From: Streptomyces natalensis ATCC 27448
GTDB lineage: Bacteria; Actinomycetota; Actinomycetes; Streptomycetales; Streptomycetaceae
Length of the DNA: 64,000 bases
Direction of reading: 5' to 3'
NCBI RefSeq assembly: GCF_000935125.1
Contig: NZ_JRKI01000003.1
Span: forward strand, 434,001-498,000
Below the pieces are notes generated by a model. That model saw nothing but the letters and a program-made list of their open reading frames with translations. It searched no databases and had not been told where the DNA came from. A program made the translations under genes and the position numbers. How positions within the stretch are numbered: the stretch's first letter is position 1; the number at the start of each line of letters is the position of its first letter. Below are positions 1 to 9,499 of the stretch, piece by piece.

Positions 1-1450
1 CCAGGAGGAGGGTGCGCATGTCGACCTGGGCGGGGTCCAGGTCGGACAGGCGGACGGTGCGGATGGACTCCTCGGGGCCGCCCACGTCGCGGGCCAGGAT
101 GACCGGGGTGTCGGGGGCGCGGTGTTCCAGGAGGAGTTCGCGGGCCTTGGCGACCTGCCAGGTGCGGGAGCGTGAGCCGGGGTTGTAGAGGGCCAGGGCC
201 AGGTCGGCGCCGGCGGCGGCGCGCAGGCGGTCAGCGATGACTTCCCACGGCTTGAGGCGGTCGGAGAGGGAGATGACCGCGTAGTCGTGGCCGAGGGGGG
301 CGCCGGCGCGGGCCGCGGCGGCGTTGGCGGCGGTGACGCCGGGCAGGACGCGTACCGGCACGGAGCGGTACGGGTCCTTGGAGGCCACCTCCAGGACCGC
401 CGTCGCCATGGCGAAGATGCCGGGGTCGCCGCCGGAGACCACGGCCACCCGGCGGCCGCGGCGGGCCAGGTCGAGGGCGAGTTCGGCGCGTTCGGACTCG
501 ACCTTGTTGTCGGAGCCGTGGCGGCGCTGGCCGGGGCGTACCGGGACGCGGTCGAGGTAGGTGGTGTAGCCGACCAGGTCGTCGGCGGAGGCGAGGGCGC
601 CGCGGGACTCCGGGGTGAGCCAGAGCGGGCCGGCCGGGCCGGTGCCGACCACCACGACCTCACCCGTCGCTTCACCCGTCGCAGCGTCGGCCGGTGCCGG
701 CGGATTGGCGATGCGGCTGGGGACGACGGCGACGGAGAAGTAGGGGACGCTGTCGGAGGAGATGTCGGCGAGGGCGTCGGTGCGTTCGCCGGACATCGTG
801 GCGCGTTCGACGTAGCGCGCCTCGGGCAGGCGGCCGGAGCGTTCCATGGCGCGGCGCACGGTGGGGAAGGTGCGGCCCAGCTTCATGACGACGGCGGCGT
901 CGGTGGCGGCCAGACGGGCCGTCAGTTCCTCCTCGGGGAGCGTGCCGGGGAGGATCGTCAGGACCTCGTCGGCCTCGGCGAGGGGGGTGCCCAGGCGGGC
1001 CGCGGCGGCGCTGATGGAGGTGACGCCGGGGATGACCTCGGTCTCGTAGCGGTCGGCCAGCCGCTTGTGCATGTGCTGGTAGGAGCCGTAGAAGAGCGGA
1101 TCGCCCTCGGAGATGACGGCGACGGTGCGGCCGGCGTCGAGATGGGCGGCGAGACGGGCCGCGGCGGCCTCGTAGAACTCGTCGAGCGCGCCGCGGTAGC
1201 CGCCCGGATGATCGGTCGACTCGGTGGTGACCGGGTAGATCAGCGCCTCTTCGATGTGGTCGGGGCGGATGTGCTCGGCGGCGATGGACCGCGCGATGGA
1301 CCGTCCGTGCCGGGCGCTGTGATACGCCACCACATCGGCCCGGTCGATGACCTGCACCGCTCGTACGGTCATCAGCGACGGGTCGCCGGGACCCAGCCCC
1401 ACGCCGTACAGACGGCCGGTGACACGGGCGCTGGCCTGCTGCTCGGGCAT
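1..1450 (-). CDS. cobIJ: CobIJ fusion, precorrin-2 C20- / precorrin-3B C17-methyltransferase (partial)
   Basis: Two SAM-dependent corrin-ring methyltransferases fused in one chain, acting at successive cytosolic steps of aerobic cobalamin synthesis. The start is ATG at 1450, two bases after the cobH stop. The N-terminal half opens with the glycine-rich GVGLGPGDPSL motif and has SEGDPLFYGSY and IPGVTSISAAAARLG, as in CobI. After a short linker, the second half restarts with VVVVGTGPAGPLWLTPE and has VVSGGDPGIFAMA and VLPGVTAANAAAARAG, as in CobJ. About 483 residues are visible; the fusion usually runs to about 500-560, so only the C-terminal tail is lost beyond the left edge. It is the last visible gene of a cobG-cobH-cobIJ operon. 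Confidence 0.93.
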   Translation of the reverse strand, partial: MPEQQASARVTGRLYGVGLGPGDPSLMTVRAVQVIDRADVVAYHSARHGRSIARSIAAEHIRPDHIEEALIYPVTTESTDHPGGYRGALDEFYEAAAARLAAHLDAGRTVAVISEGDPLFYGSYQHMHKRLADRYETEVIPGVTSISAAAARLGTPLAEADEVLTILPGTLPEEELTARLAATDAAVVMKLGRTFPTVRRAMERSGRLPEARYVERATMSGERTDALADISSDSVPYFSVAVVPSRIANPPAPADAATGEATGEVVVVGTGPAGPLWLTPESRGALASADDLVGYTTYLDRVPVRPGQRRHGSDNKVESERAELALDLARRGRRVAVVSGGDPGIFAMATAVLEVASKDPYRSVPVRVLPGVTAANAAAARAGAPLGHDYAVISLSDRLKPWEVIADRLRAAAGADLALALYNPGSRSRTWQVAKARELLLEHRAPDTPVILARDVGGPEESIRTVRLSDLDPAQVDMRTLLL

Positions 1451-1452
1451 GC

Positions 1453-2091
1453 TCACTCTTCCTCGCTCGCGATGGCGTTGACGGCGGCCGCGGTCATGGC
1501 GCTGCCGCCGCGCCGTCCGCGCACCACGATGTGCTCCAGCCGCGACGGGTGGGCGATCAGCGCGTCCTTGGACTCGGCCGCGCCGATGAAGCCGACGGGT
1601 ATCCCGATGACGGCTGCCGGGCGGGGCGCGCCTTCCTCGATCATCTCCAGGAGGCGGAAGAGGGAGGTGGGGGCGTTGCCGATCGCCACCACCGAGCCCT
1701 CCAGGCGGTCGCGCCACAGTTCCATGGCGGCGGCGCTGCGGGTGGTACCCATCCGGGCGGCGAGGTCCGGGACGGACGGGTCGGCGAGGGTGCACACCAC
1801 GTCGTTGTCCGCGGGCAGCCGCTTACGGGTCACGCCGCTGGCCACCATGTTGGCGTCGCACAGGATCGGCGCCCCGGCACGCAGCGCGGCGCGGGCGCTC
1901 GCCACCACGCCCGGCGTGTAGGCGAGATCGCGTACCAGGTCGACCATGCCGCAGGCGTGGATCATCCGGACCGCGACCTGGCTGACGTCGGCGGGCAGGC
2001 CGCCGAGGTCCGCCTCGGCGCGGATGGTGGCAAAGGACTGGCGGTAGATCGCGGCGCCGTCCTTCTCGTAGTCGAACACGGTCACGGTCAC
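1453..2091 (-). CDS. cobH: CobH, precorrin-8X methylmutase
   Basis: Moves the C11 methyl group to C12, turning precorrin-8X into hydrogenobyrinate. The 212-residue product has the usual family length. Its N-terminus reads [20 protein letters not shown], and the conserved region [10 protein letters not shown] (about residues 45-54) contains the histidine used in catalysis in this family. The GTG at 2091 is preferred because it overlaps the cobG stop as GTGA, a translational-coupling arrangement; a second in-frame GTG lies two codons downstream at 2085. A longer reading frame upstream exists but overlaps cobG and has no family similarity. Confidence 0.93.
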   Translation of the reverse strand: MTVTVFDYEKDGAAIYRQSFATIRAEADLGGLPADVSQVAVRMIHACGMVDLVRDLAYTPGVVASARAALRAGAPILCDANMVASGVTRKRLPADNDVVCTLADPSVPDLAARMGTTRSAAAMELWRDRLEGSVVAIGNAPTSLFRLLEMIEEGAPRPAAVIGIPVGFIGAAESKDALIAHPSRLEHIVVRGRRGGSAMTAAAVNAIASEEE

Positions 2092-3458
2092 TGTGCCTTC
2101 GGGGTGGTGGGGACGGGGGCGGGGACAGGTGTGCGGGGGCGTACGACGGAAGTGCGGTACTCGTCCTGGGCGCCGGGCCCGGCCAGGACGTCGACCCAGG
2201 CGCCGCCCTGCGGATGGCCGCAGCGGCGTTCGCAGCCCGACCAGTGGACGGGGAGAGCGGCGGCGCCTGCGGGAACGGGGGTGGTGCCGGTGGCGATGGC
2301 CTGCGCGGCGTCGGCCCGCACATCGGTACGGGACTTGGCGCAGCCGGGCAGCCCGGTGCAGGCCGTGATCCGGTACCAGGGGGAGCCTGGGTCGGTGATC
2401 AGGCCCGCCGCTGCCAATGCGCCCAGGCGGTCGGTGGCGGTCGCGGCCGGGAGCCCCGGCAGGACCACACCGCGCCACGGCGTGAGGCGCAGCTCGCCGG
2501 AACCGTCCTCGGCGGCGACGGCGGTCAGCAGGCGCCACTGGGCGACGGTGAGGCGGCCGAGCGGAGCCAGGACGGAGAGGCTGTGGCGGCCGTCGGGACC
2601 TTCGACGATGCCGGGAGCGCATGTTTCACGTGAAACATGCGGCCCTGTTTCACGTGAAACATCCGCCAGGTTCTCGTACGGCTCCACCCCGTAGACCTCG
2701 ACCCCGGCCGCCTCCAGCGACTTCGCCACCGCATGCGCCGTCAGCGGCTGCCCGTCCGGGAGTTCGCGCACCCTCCAGGCGCCGCTGCCGCTCGCCCGCG
2801 CCGCCGCGAGGAACGCCTCCGCGGCGGCCAGCGCGGCCCGCGGCGCCTCGGCGCCGGTGATCCGTACCGCCGCCGGATCGTCTCCGACCCGCAGCAGCGC
2901 GCCGCCCCGGTCCGCGCGGTCCGCGTCCCGCTCTGCGATCAAGGTCACATCGCCGCCCAGCCCGGCCACATCCCCCGTTCCGCCGTCCAGGACGAAGAGA
3001 AAACGGCCCGAAAGCTCGGTTGCCGAGGCGCTCGCGCACAGCAGCGCATCCAGGTCACGGGCCCACAATCGCACGTCAGACGGGGTGTGAGGGTCGAGTC
3101 CGGCGAGCGGGGAGGCGAGGATGTTGCGGATGCGCTCATGGCGCACGGAGGGCAGCAGACCGGCATCCCGCAGCAGGCCGCCGAGCGCGGCGCCGCAGCC
3201 GTCCGCAAGGCCGCGCAGTTCGACGTTCCCCCGGGACGTCAGGGAGAGCCGCCCGTCGCCGAACCGCTCTGCGGCATCGGCCAGCGCGGTCGCCTGATGT
3301 GACGTCAAATCCCCGGCGGGCAGCCGCACACGGGCCAGCCCGCCGTCGGCCGCGGAGTGCAGCCGCAGCGCTCCCGGGCAGGCGTCACCGCGGTCCCGTA
3401 CGGGCGGCTGTGGCCCAGCAGGGCGCGGTGCGGGGGAGGGCGGCATGGCGGCGAGCAT
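2088..3458 (-). CDS. cobG: CobG-like precorrin-3B synthase
   Basis: Predicted oxygen-dependent monooxygenase forming precorrin-3B, from the sulfite/nitrite reductase ferredoxin-like family. The C-terminal third has CTGLPGC followed by GCERRCG, the cysteine set that binds a [4Fe-4S] cluster (and siroheme in relatives). The N-terminal half has [12 protein letters not shown], typical of the ferredoxin-like half-domain. ATG at 3458 gives 456 residues; ATG at 3446 is almost as likely. It is first gene of the minus-strand cob operon and divergent from the riboswitch-controlled cobN. The middle carries two copies of the peptide VSRET, encoded by two parS sites, in a linker that looks otherwise non-conserved. 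Confidence 0.88.
   Translation of the reverse strand: MLAAMPPSPAPRPAGPQPPVRDRGDACPGALRLHSAADGGLARVRLPAGDLTSHQATALADAAERFGDGRLSLTSRGNVELRGLADGCGAALGGLLRDAGLLPSVRHERIRNILASPLAGLDPHTPSDVRLWARDLDALLCASASATELSGRFLFVLDGGTGDVAGLGGDVTLIAERDADRADRGGALLRVGDDPAAVRITGAEAPRAALAAAEAFLAAARASGSGAWRVRELPDGQPLTAHAVAKSLEAAGVEVYGVEPYENLADVSRETGPHVSRETCAPGIVEGPDGRHSLSVLAPLGRLTVAQWRLLTAVAAEDGSGELRLTPWRGVVLPGLPAATATDRLGALAAAGLITDPGSPWYRITACTGLPGCAKSRTDVRADAAQAIATGTTPVPAGAAALPVHWSGCERRCGHPQGGAWVDVLAGPGAQDEYRTSVVRPRTPVPAPVPTTPKAQ
2619..2661. other. parS: Two parS (ParB-binding) sites inside cobG
   Basis: Two exact copies of the 14-bp palindrome GTTTCACGTGAAAC lie at 2623-2636 and 2647-2660, with centres 24 bp apart. 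The first is embedded in a longer perfect palindrome spanning 2619-2640. This is the known Streptomyces parS sequence bound by ParB in chromosome segregation. Both copies are in the same reading frame of cobG and encode VSRET. No other copy was seen in the window. Confidence 0.9.
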
Positions 3459-3549
3459 ACCCACGACGGCGCACCCCGGATCCGGGACTGCCGGGGGCGC
3501 ACGGGAGCGGTCCGGGAGGCGCCCTCCCCCGCCCGGGGCGGAGCCCTTA

Positions 3550-3700
3550 CTATGCAGGTCGGCGAGTCGGCTGACCCGCCGGACGCCAGCGACGGCGCCG
3601 GGCCCCAGGCCCGAGGGAGGAAGCCCGGTGAGAATCCGGCGCGGTCCCGCCACTGTGAACCCGGCGCGTGCCGGGTGAGTCAGGAACTCCCGCCGTCCTT
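3550..3700 (+). promoter_or_regulatory. Cobalamin riboswitch upstream of cobN
   Basis: The stretch carries the conserved parts of the AdoCbl riboswitch in the right order: a GAGGGAGGAAGCCCGGTGA segment near 3612-3630, GAATCCGGCGCGGTCCCGCC and CACTGT near 3632-3656, and GTCAGGAACTC near 3679-3689. It ends about 45 bases before the cobN start. By family knowledge, bound adenosylcobalamin lowers expression of the downstream gene. The exact 5' boundary is uncertain. Confidence 0.9.
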
Positions 3701-3745
3701 ACGACCACCCGGGGCGCGGACACCCCGAGGAAGGCCTGCGCTCGC

Positions 3746-6700
3746 ATGCTGCATTCGTCCGGGGAGACCTCCCCGCAGCCCCGCATCCTGCTGCTGTCGA
3801 CCTCCGACACCGATCTGCTCAGTGCCCGTGCCGCCACCGGGCCCGTGGCGTACACCCTCGCCAACCCCTCCCGCCTCGACCTCGGCGACCTGCCCACGCT
3901 CATGGAGGGCACCGACCTGGTCGTCGTGCGTCTCCTGGGCGGCATCCGCGCCTGGCAGGAGGGCCTGGACCTGCTGCTCGCCGCGGACCAGCACCGGCCG
4001 GTGGTCGTCCTGACCGGTGAACAGGCGCCCGACGCCCAGCTCATGGAGCAGTCCACGGTCCCGGTGGGCATTGCGGCCGAGGCGCACGCCTACCTGGCAC
4101 ACGGCGGCCCCGCCAACCTCGGCCAGCTCGCCCGCTTCCTGTCCGACACCGTCCTGCTGACCGGCCACGGCTTCGAGCCGCCGGCCGCCGCGCCCGCCTG
4201 GGGCCCCCTGGAGCGCGCGGCCCGCGGCGACGTGACCGGCCCGACCGTCGCCGTGCTCTACTACCGCGCCCACCACATGAGCGGCAACACCGCCTTCGTG
4301 GACGCGCTCTGCACGCAGATCGAGGAGGCCGGCGGCCGCCCGCTGCCGCTCTTCGTCGCCTCGCTGCGCGCCCCCGAGCCGGAGCTGATCGAGGCCCTGC
4401 GCGCCGCCGACGCCATCGTCACCACCGTCCTCGCCGCGGGCGGCACCAAGCCCGCCGAGGCGTCCGCGGGCGGCGACGACGAGTCCTGGGACGCGGGTGC
4501 GCTCGCCGCTCTGGACGTGCCCATCCTCCAGGCGCTGTGCCTGACCGGTTCGCGCGCCGCCTGGGAGGAGAACGACGAGGGCCTGTCGCCGCTGGACGCC
4601 GCCTCGCAGATCGCCGTCCCCGAGTTCGACGGCCGGCTGATCACCGTCCCGTTCTCCTTCAAGGAGGTCGACGAGGACGGTCTGCCGGTGTACGTCGCCG
4701 ACCCCGAGCGCGCCGCCCGGGTCGCCGGGATCGCCGTACGGCACGCCCGGCTGCGCCACATCCCCAACGCCGACAAGCGCCTGGCCCTCGTGCTGTCCGC
4801 GTACCCGACGAAGCACTCCCGGATCGGCAACGCGGTCGGCCTGGACACCCCGGCCAGCGCCGTCGCCCTCCTGCGCCGTCTTCGTGCCGAGGGCTACGAC
4901 TTCGGTACGGAAGAGGTCCCCGGCCTCGCGTCCGGCGACGGCGACGAGCTGATCTACGCGCTCATCGAGGCCGGCGGCCACGACCAGGAGTGGCTCACCG
5001 AGGAGCAACTGGCCCGCAATCCGGTCCGGATCCCCGCCGCCGACTACACGCGCTGGTACGCCACCCTTCCGCAGGAACTGCGCGATGCGGTCGAGGCGCA
5101 CTGGGGCCCGCCGCCGGGCGAGATGTTCGTCGACCGCAGCCGCAACCCCGAGGGCGACATCGTGCTGGCCGCGCTGCGCCGCGGCAATCTGCTCATCCTC
5201 ATCCAGCCGCCGCGCGGCTTCGGCGAGAACCCGATCGCGATCTACCACGACCCCGATCTGCCGCCCTCGCACCACTACTTGGCGGCCTACCGCTGGATCG
5301 CCGCGACCGCCGAGGACGGCGGTTTCGGCGCGGACGCCATGGTCCACCTGGGCAAGCACGGCAACCTGGAATGGCTGCCGGGCAAGAACGCCGGACTGTC
5401 CGCCGCCTGCGGCCCGGACGCCGCGCTCGGCGACCTCCCCCTCATCTACCCGTTCCTGGTCAACGACCCCGGCGAGGGCACTCAGGCCAAGCGCCGCGTG
5501 CACGCCACGCTCGTCGACCACCTCGTCCCGCCGATGGCCCGCGCCGAGTCCTACGGCGATATCGCGCGCCTGGAACAGCTGCTCGACGAATACGCCGCGA
5601 TCTCCTCCATGGACCCGGCCAAACTCCCCGCCATCCGCGCCCAGATCTGGACCCTGATCCAGGCCGCCAAGCTCGACCACGACCTGGGCCTGGAAGACCG
5701 CCCCGACGACGACGGTTTCGACGACTTCCTGCTGCACGTCGACGGCTGGCTGTGCGAGGTCAAGGACGCCCAGATCCGCGACGGACTGCACGTCCTGGGC
5801 GGCGCCCCGACCGGCGAGGCCCGCGTCAACCTCGTCCTCGCCATCCTGCGCGCCCGTCAGATCTGGGGCGGCACCTCGTCCCTGCCCGGTCTGCGCGAGG
5901 CGCTCGGGCTGGACGAGTCCGCGGCGACCCGTACGACGGCCGATGCGGCGGAGGAGACGGCGCGTTCCCTCGTCCAGGCGATGGAGGACGCCGACTGGGA
6001 CCCGGCGGCGGTGGCCTCGGTGGCCGCCGGATACGGCGATCAGGTCCAGGCCGTCCTCGACTTCGCCGCCCGGCAGGTCGTCCCCCGTCTCTCCTCGACC
6101 ACGGACGAACTCGACCACGCCGTCCACGCCCTGAACGGCGGCTTCGTCCCGGCCGGCCCCTCCGGCTCGCCGCTGCGCGGACTGGTCAACGTCCTGCCGA
6201 CCGGCCGCAACTTCTACTCCGTCGACCCCAAGGCCGTCCCCTCCCGCCTCGCGTGGGAGACCGGCCAGGCGCTGGCCGACTCCCTCCTGGAGCGCTACCG
6301 CAGCGACAACGGCGACTGGCCGCAGTCGGTGGGCCTGTCCCTGTGGGGCACCAGCGCCATGCGCACCAGCGGCGACGACGTCGCCGAGGCCCTCGCGCTG
6401 CTCGGCATCCGCCCCGTCTGGGACGACGCCTCCCGCCGCGTCACCGGCCTGGAGCCCCTCCCGCTCGCCGAACTGGGCCGCCCCCGCATCGACGTCACCC
6501 TGCGCATCTCCGGCTTCTTCCGCGACGCCTTCCCGCATGTCATCGGCCTGCTGGACGACGCCGTACGGCTCGCCGCGCAGCTGGACGAACCCGCCGCCGA
6601 CAATTTCGTCCGCGCGCACGCCCAGGCCGACCTCGCCGCCCACGGTGACGAACGCCGGGCCACCACCCGGATCTTCGGCTCCCGCCCGGGGACGTACGGC

Positions 6701-7402
6701 GCGGGTCTGCTCCAGCTGATCGACTCCCGCGACTGGCGCACCGACGCCGACCTCGCCGAGGTCTACACCGTCTGGGGCGGCTACGCGTACGGCCGCGGCC
6801 TGGAGGGCCGCCCGGCGCGCGACGAGATGGAAACCGCCTACAAGCGCATCGCGGTCGCCGCGAAGAACACCGACACCCGCGAACACGACATCGCCGACTC
6901 GGACGACTACTTCCAGTACCACGGCGGCATGGTGGCCACGGTCAAGGCGCTCAAGGGCAAGGCCCCCGAGGCGTACATCGGCGACTCCACCCGCCCCGAG
7001 ACCGTCCGCACCCGCTCCCTCGTCGAGGAGACCTCCCGCGTCTTCCGCGCCCGGGTCGTCAACCCGCGCTGGATCGAGGCGATGCGCCGCCACGGCTACA
7101 AGGGCGCCTTCGAACTGGCCGCCACCGTCGACTACCTCTTCGGCTACGACGCCACCACCGGCGTCGTCGCCGACTGGATGTACGACAAGCTCGCCCAGAC
7201 CTACGTCCTCGACCCCGACAACCGCGCCTTCCTCCAGGATGCCAACCCCTGGGCCCTGCACGGCATCGCCGAACGCCTCCTGGAGGCCGAATCCCGCGGC
7301 ATGTGGGAGAAGCCGGACGCGGAGACGCTGGCGGGGCTGCGGGACGTCTTCCTGGAGACGGAGGGCGAGCTGGAGGGCGACGCGGAGGACGGGGAGGGCT
7401 GA
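3746..7402 (+). CDS. cobN: CobN, aerobic cobaltochelatase large subunit
   Basis: Inserts cobalt into hydrogenobyrinic acid a,c-diamide together with the ATPase subunits CobS/CobT (not in the window). The 1,218-residue product matches the normal CobN length and belongs to the CobN / magnesium-chelatase BchH family. Recognisable stretches include YPTKHSRIGNAVGLDTPAS, VHLGKHGNLEWLPGK and NVLPTGRNFYSVDPKAVPS. The ATG at 3746 follows GAGGAAGG; a longer GTG-started frame would reach into the riboswitch. It is transcribed alone on the plus strand and ends 34 bases before the convergent MFS remnant. Confidence 0.95.
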   Translation: MLHSSGETSPQPRILLLSTSDTDLLSARAATGPVAYTLANPSRLDLGDLPTLMEGTDLVVVRLLGGIRAWQEGLDLLLAADQHRPVVVLTGEQAPDAQLMEQSTVPVGIAAEAHAYLAHGGPANLGQLARFLSDTVLLTGHGFEPPAAAPAWGPLERAARGDVTGPTVAVLYYRAHHMSGNTAFVDALCTQIEEAGGRPLPLFVASLRAPEPELIEALRAADAIVTTVLAAGGTKPAEASAGGDDESWDAGALAALDVPILQALCLTGSRAAWEENDEGLSPLDAASQIAVPEFDGRLITVPFSFKEVDEDGLPVYVADPERAARVAGIAVRHARLRHIPNADKRLALVLSAYPTKHSRIGNAVGLDTPASAVALLRRLRAEGYDFGTEEVPGLASGDGDELIYALIEAGGHDQEWLTEEQLARNPVRIPAADYTRWYATLPQELRDAVEAHWGPPPGEMFVDRSRNPEGDIVLAALRRGNLLILIQPPRGFGENPIAIYHDPDLPPSHHYLAAYRWIAATAEDGGFGADAMVHLGKHGNLEWLPGKNAGLSAACGPDAALGDLPLIYPFLVNDPGEGTQAKRRVHATLVDHLVPPMARAESYGDIARLEQLLDEYAAISSMDPAKLPAIRAQIWTLIQAAKLDHDLGLEDRPDDDGFDDFLLHVDGWLCEVKDAQIRDGLHVLGGAPTGEARVNLVLAILRARQIWGGTSSLPGLREALGLDESAATRTTADAAEETARSLVQAMEDADWDPAAVASVAAGYGDQVQAVLDFAARQVVPRLSSTTDELDHAVHALNGGFVPAGPSGSPLRGLVNVLPTGRNFYSVDPKAVPSRLAWETGQALADSLLERYRSDNGDWPQSVGLSLWGTSAMRTSGDDVAEALALLGIRPVWDDASRRVTGLEPLPLAELGRPRIDVTLRISGFFRDAFPHVIGLLDDAVRLAAQLDEPAADNFVRAHAQADLAAHGDERRATTRIFGSRPGTYGAGLLQLIDSRDWRTDADLAEVYTVWGGYAYGRGLEGRPARDEMETAYKRIAVAAKNTDTREHDIADSDDYFQYHGGMVATVKALKGKAPEAYIGDSTRPETVRTRSLVEETSRVFRARVVNPRWIEAMRRHGYKGAFELAATVDYLFGYDATTGVVADWMYDKLAQTYVLDPDNRAFLQDANPWALHGIAERLLEAESRGMWEKPDAETLAGLRDVFLETEGELEGDAEDGEG

Positions 7403-7436
7403 GGCACCGTCGTACGGCCCCGCGTGCCGCCCCTGG

Positions 7437-8142
7437 TCACGAACCGGCGGGCCACTGCGGGCGCCGCGCGAAGTGGAGCCACACGGCCGCCGCCGTCAGG
7501 GCGGCGGCCGTTCCGCCCAGGGTCATCACCGCCGAGGGGGACGTACGGTCCACCACCACGCCACCGGCCAGCGCGCCGAGGGCGATGGTGGCCTGGAACG
7601 ACGCGGTGAAGAGCACCGAGGCGGCCTCCGGGGAGTGGGGGGCGGACCGGGTGAACCAGGTCTGGGAGCAGACGGGAACGGCGCCGTAGGCGATGCCCCA
7701 GAGGAGGAGCAGGGCGAGCGCGCCGCTCGTGCCGTGGCCGAATACGGGGAGCAGCAGGGTCGCCGCGGAGAGCACGCAGGCCGCGGCGGCGAACGCGGCG
7801 TGCGGATGGCGGGTGAGGGCGGCCCCGCCGAGGAAGTTGCCGAGGATGCCGGCGACTCCGTAGGCGAGGAGAAAGCCGGTGATGAGGCCCGGGCCGGCAT
7901 GGGTGACGTGCTGGAGGAAGGGCGTCACATACGTGTAGGGGCCGAAGTGGGCCAGGACGATCAGGAACGTCAGCAGCAGTGTGATGGGGGTCCCCCCTGC
8001 TCCTTCAGAGCTTGGGGGAGGGTGTGGACGCCGTGGAGCATGGCCCGCAGCACGCCGAGGCGGGTGATGCGGACTGTGGGGAGCGGGGGCGTGTGGGGGT
8101 GACGGGGGCGAGCCGGGTGACGGTGGTGGAGGCATGCGGCAT
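7437..8142 (-). pseudogene. Truncated MFS transporter
   Basis: From about 7985 down to 7437 the minus strand encodes the last six or so hydrophobic segments of an MFS permease (ITLLLTFLIVLAHFGPYTYV, then LITGFLLAYGVAGILGNFLG), of the AraJ/sugar-efflux type. The N-terminal membrane half is missing. A plausible original start, ATG at 8142 with AGGA upstream, reads only about 25 residues before proline-rich sequence and a stop at the inverted repeat near 8000. The gene therefore seems to have lost its first half in a deletion, with a repeat at the junction. A frame stays open far upstream but encodes no recognisable protein. Confidence 0.75.
7990..8020. repeat. Short inverted repeat (CCCCCC...GGGGG type)
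   Basis: TCCCCC and GCTC on the left pair with GAGC and GGGGGA on the right around a short loop. Imperfect palindromes of this type recur in Streptomyces intergenic DNA. It sits exactly at the break in the MFS remnant, so it may have been inserted there or may be a terminator left after deletion. No flanking target duplication was evident. Confidence 0.5.
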
Positions 8143-8492
8143 GGGGGTGTCCTGGTGAGCGGGGTGACGGGGGAAGCGGTGCTCACCAGTCCAGCAGGGG
8201 CGTTGGCCGGGGTCTGGCAGGTTTGCGACCAGGCAGTGGGGGGCCGCGGGGACGTGGGGCCGTAGGTGCCGACGGTGGTCGCGGCGGCGGTCACCACGGT
8301 GGTCGCGGTGGTGGATGCAACCCCTCGCCGGAGATCGGTGTTATGAACAGTGAAGGCGCCAGTCAGGGCCGGTGAGGGCCGCTGGCGGGCACCGAGTGCG
8401 GTGGGTGCGCGGGGGTGCGACGATTTTTGTGGGGGAGTGCTGATGACAGGGTGAGCAGAGGCGGTGCTCGGGGGCGTACGAGGAGGCTTCCG
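8143..8492. other. Intergenic stretch with GGTGGTCGCGG repeats
   Basis: About 350 bases without a convincing gene. Around 8270-8315 the motif GGTGGTCGCGG is repeated imperfectly, separated by a GCGGTCACCAC segment. The promoter of the DUF1876 gene should lie near the right end. Nothing else was recognised. Confidence 0.5.
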
Positions 8493-8765
8493 GTGATCGA
8501 CAAGAAGATGTGGGACGCGGAGATCAGCATCACCGAATCCGGCGACGAGGCCAGGGCCGAGGCCAGGTTGCGCGGCAAGGAAGGCGGGCAGATGGTCGGC
8601 CAGGGGACGGCGCGGCGGAATCCGGCGGACGAGAACGTCCCGGCGATCGGGGACGAACTGGCGGCGGCGCGGGCGCTGTCGGACCTGAGCCATCAGCTGT
8701 TGCAGCGGGCCGCGCATGACATCGAGGTCCATACCGCCAAGCCGGTGGAGCGGCTGCATCCGTGA
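8493..8765 (+). CDS. DUF1876 family small protein
   Basis: A 90-residue soluble protein of the actinobacterial DUF1876 family. The signature is TRAEARL-like (here ARAEARLRGKEGG), then GQGTARRNPADENVPAIGDE and a C-terminal helix ALSDLSHQLLQRAAHDIE. No biochemical role is established for the family. The GTG at 8493 follows a good AGGAGG; an internal methionine six codons on is less well placed. It stands alone, with 350 bases of non-coding DNA upstream. Confidence 0.85.
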   Translation: MIDKKMWDAEISITESGDEARAEARLRGKEGGQMVGQGTARRNPADENVPAIGDELAAARALSDLSHQLLQRAAHDIEVHTAKPVERLHP

Positions 8766-8887
8766 GGTCGGCGGGCGGTTCGGCGGTGCAGGAGGTTTTC
8801 CTGCCAGGCATCATGTGACGCCATGGCATGACGTGCCACGGCGGACGTAGGTTGGCCTGTAGGCCCTCCTCGACGCACGGCGCCGTG

Positions 8888-9376
8888 ATGGCGGCGCTCA
8901 CGCTGGTCCTTGTGGTGGTCGCGGTCCTGACGTACCGGCCGCTCGCGCGGAGAACGGGCTGGTCCGCGCGCGTCACGAGGGGGGTGCTGCTGGCGGTGGC
9001 GGTGTGTCTGGGGATCACGCTGCCGGATCAGATGGTCGCCGGGACGGTGGAGCGGCTCGGGGCGTGTGTGGCCGGCGCGTCGGTCCGTACGCTCACCGGC
9101 GGCTTCGCGCACAACGCGGTCAACGTGGTGCTGTGGGTGCCGCTCGGGCTGCTGGGCACGCTGGCCTCGCGGCGGCCGCTCGCCGTGACGCTAGCGGGCT
9201 CGGGGGCGTGGGCGCTGGTCGAGCTGTTGCAGACGCTCGATCCCGTACGGTCCTGCCAGCCCGTCGACTGGGCGAACAACACGGCGGGCCTCGCCCTCGG
9301 CGCCCTGGCGGGGTGGCCGGCCGGCCGGTGGCGCCGCGCGCCCCGGCCGACCGGTGGTGTCCGACCCCCGTACTAG
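8888..9376 (+). CDS. VanZ-like membrane protein
   Basis: About 162 residues with a membrane segment at the N-terminus (LTLVLVVVAVLTY), another from TRGVLLAVAVCLGITL and a third in NVVLWVPLGLLGTLAS. The end carries the VanZ hallmark ELLQTL followed by CQPVDWANNTAGLALGALAG, where the acidic and polar residues of the family sit. VanZ relatives alter sensitivity to teicoplanin-like glycopeptides or bind cell-wall precursors, but the role here is unknown. The GTG at 8885 and the ATG at 8888 are adjacent and either could start the protein; no strong ribosome-binding site is seen. Confidence 0.75.
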   Translation: MAALTLVLVVVAVLTYRPLARRTGWSARVTRGVLLAVAVCLGITLPDQMVAGTVERLGACVAGASVRTLTGGFAHNAVNVVLWVPLGLLGTLASRRPLAVTLAGSGAWALVELLQTLDPVRSCQPVDWANNTAGLALGALAGWPAGRWRRAPRPTGGVRPPY

Positions 9377-9492
9377 ACGTCGGTACGAGAGGTGGGTACG
9401 GGACGTCAGTACGCAGGTGTCGATACGCAGAATGTCGGTACGCAGATGTCGGTACGAGTGGGCGGTACCGCACGTCGTGGTCGGTACCGCCC
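9376..9492. repeat. Degenerate GTCGGTACG repeats
   Basis: Between the vanZ-like stop and the LCP gene, GTCGGTACG or near copies (GTCAGTACG, GTCGATACG) recur about seven times at spacings near 10-20 bases, on both strands (CGGTACC). No gene is present. It may be slippage-derived sequence or a multi-site protein target. Confidence 0.45.
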
Positions 9493-9499
9493 CTCGGTG

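Noticed and set aside
287..1921. 544-codon plus-strand frame over cobIJ and cobH
   Set aside because: The minus strand carries clear CobIJ and CobH motifs; the plus-strand product is Gly/Ala/Arg-rich noise.
3680..7261. Very long open frame antisense to cobN
   Set aside because: It is a composition artefact of GC-rich codons. The plus strand encodes an unmistakable CobN; the antisense product is low-complexity Gly/Val/Arg-rich with no family features.
7986..8759. Extended frame upstream of the MFS remnant
   Set aside because: It overlaps the DUF1876 gene and translates into Pro/Thr/Ala-rich sequence without membrane segments, so it is not the missing half.
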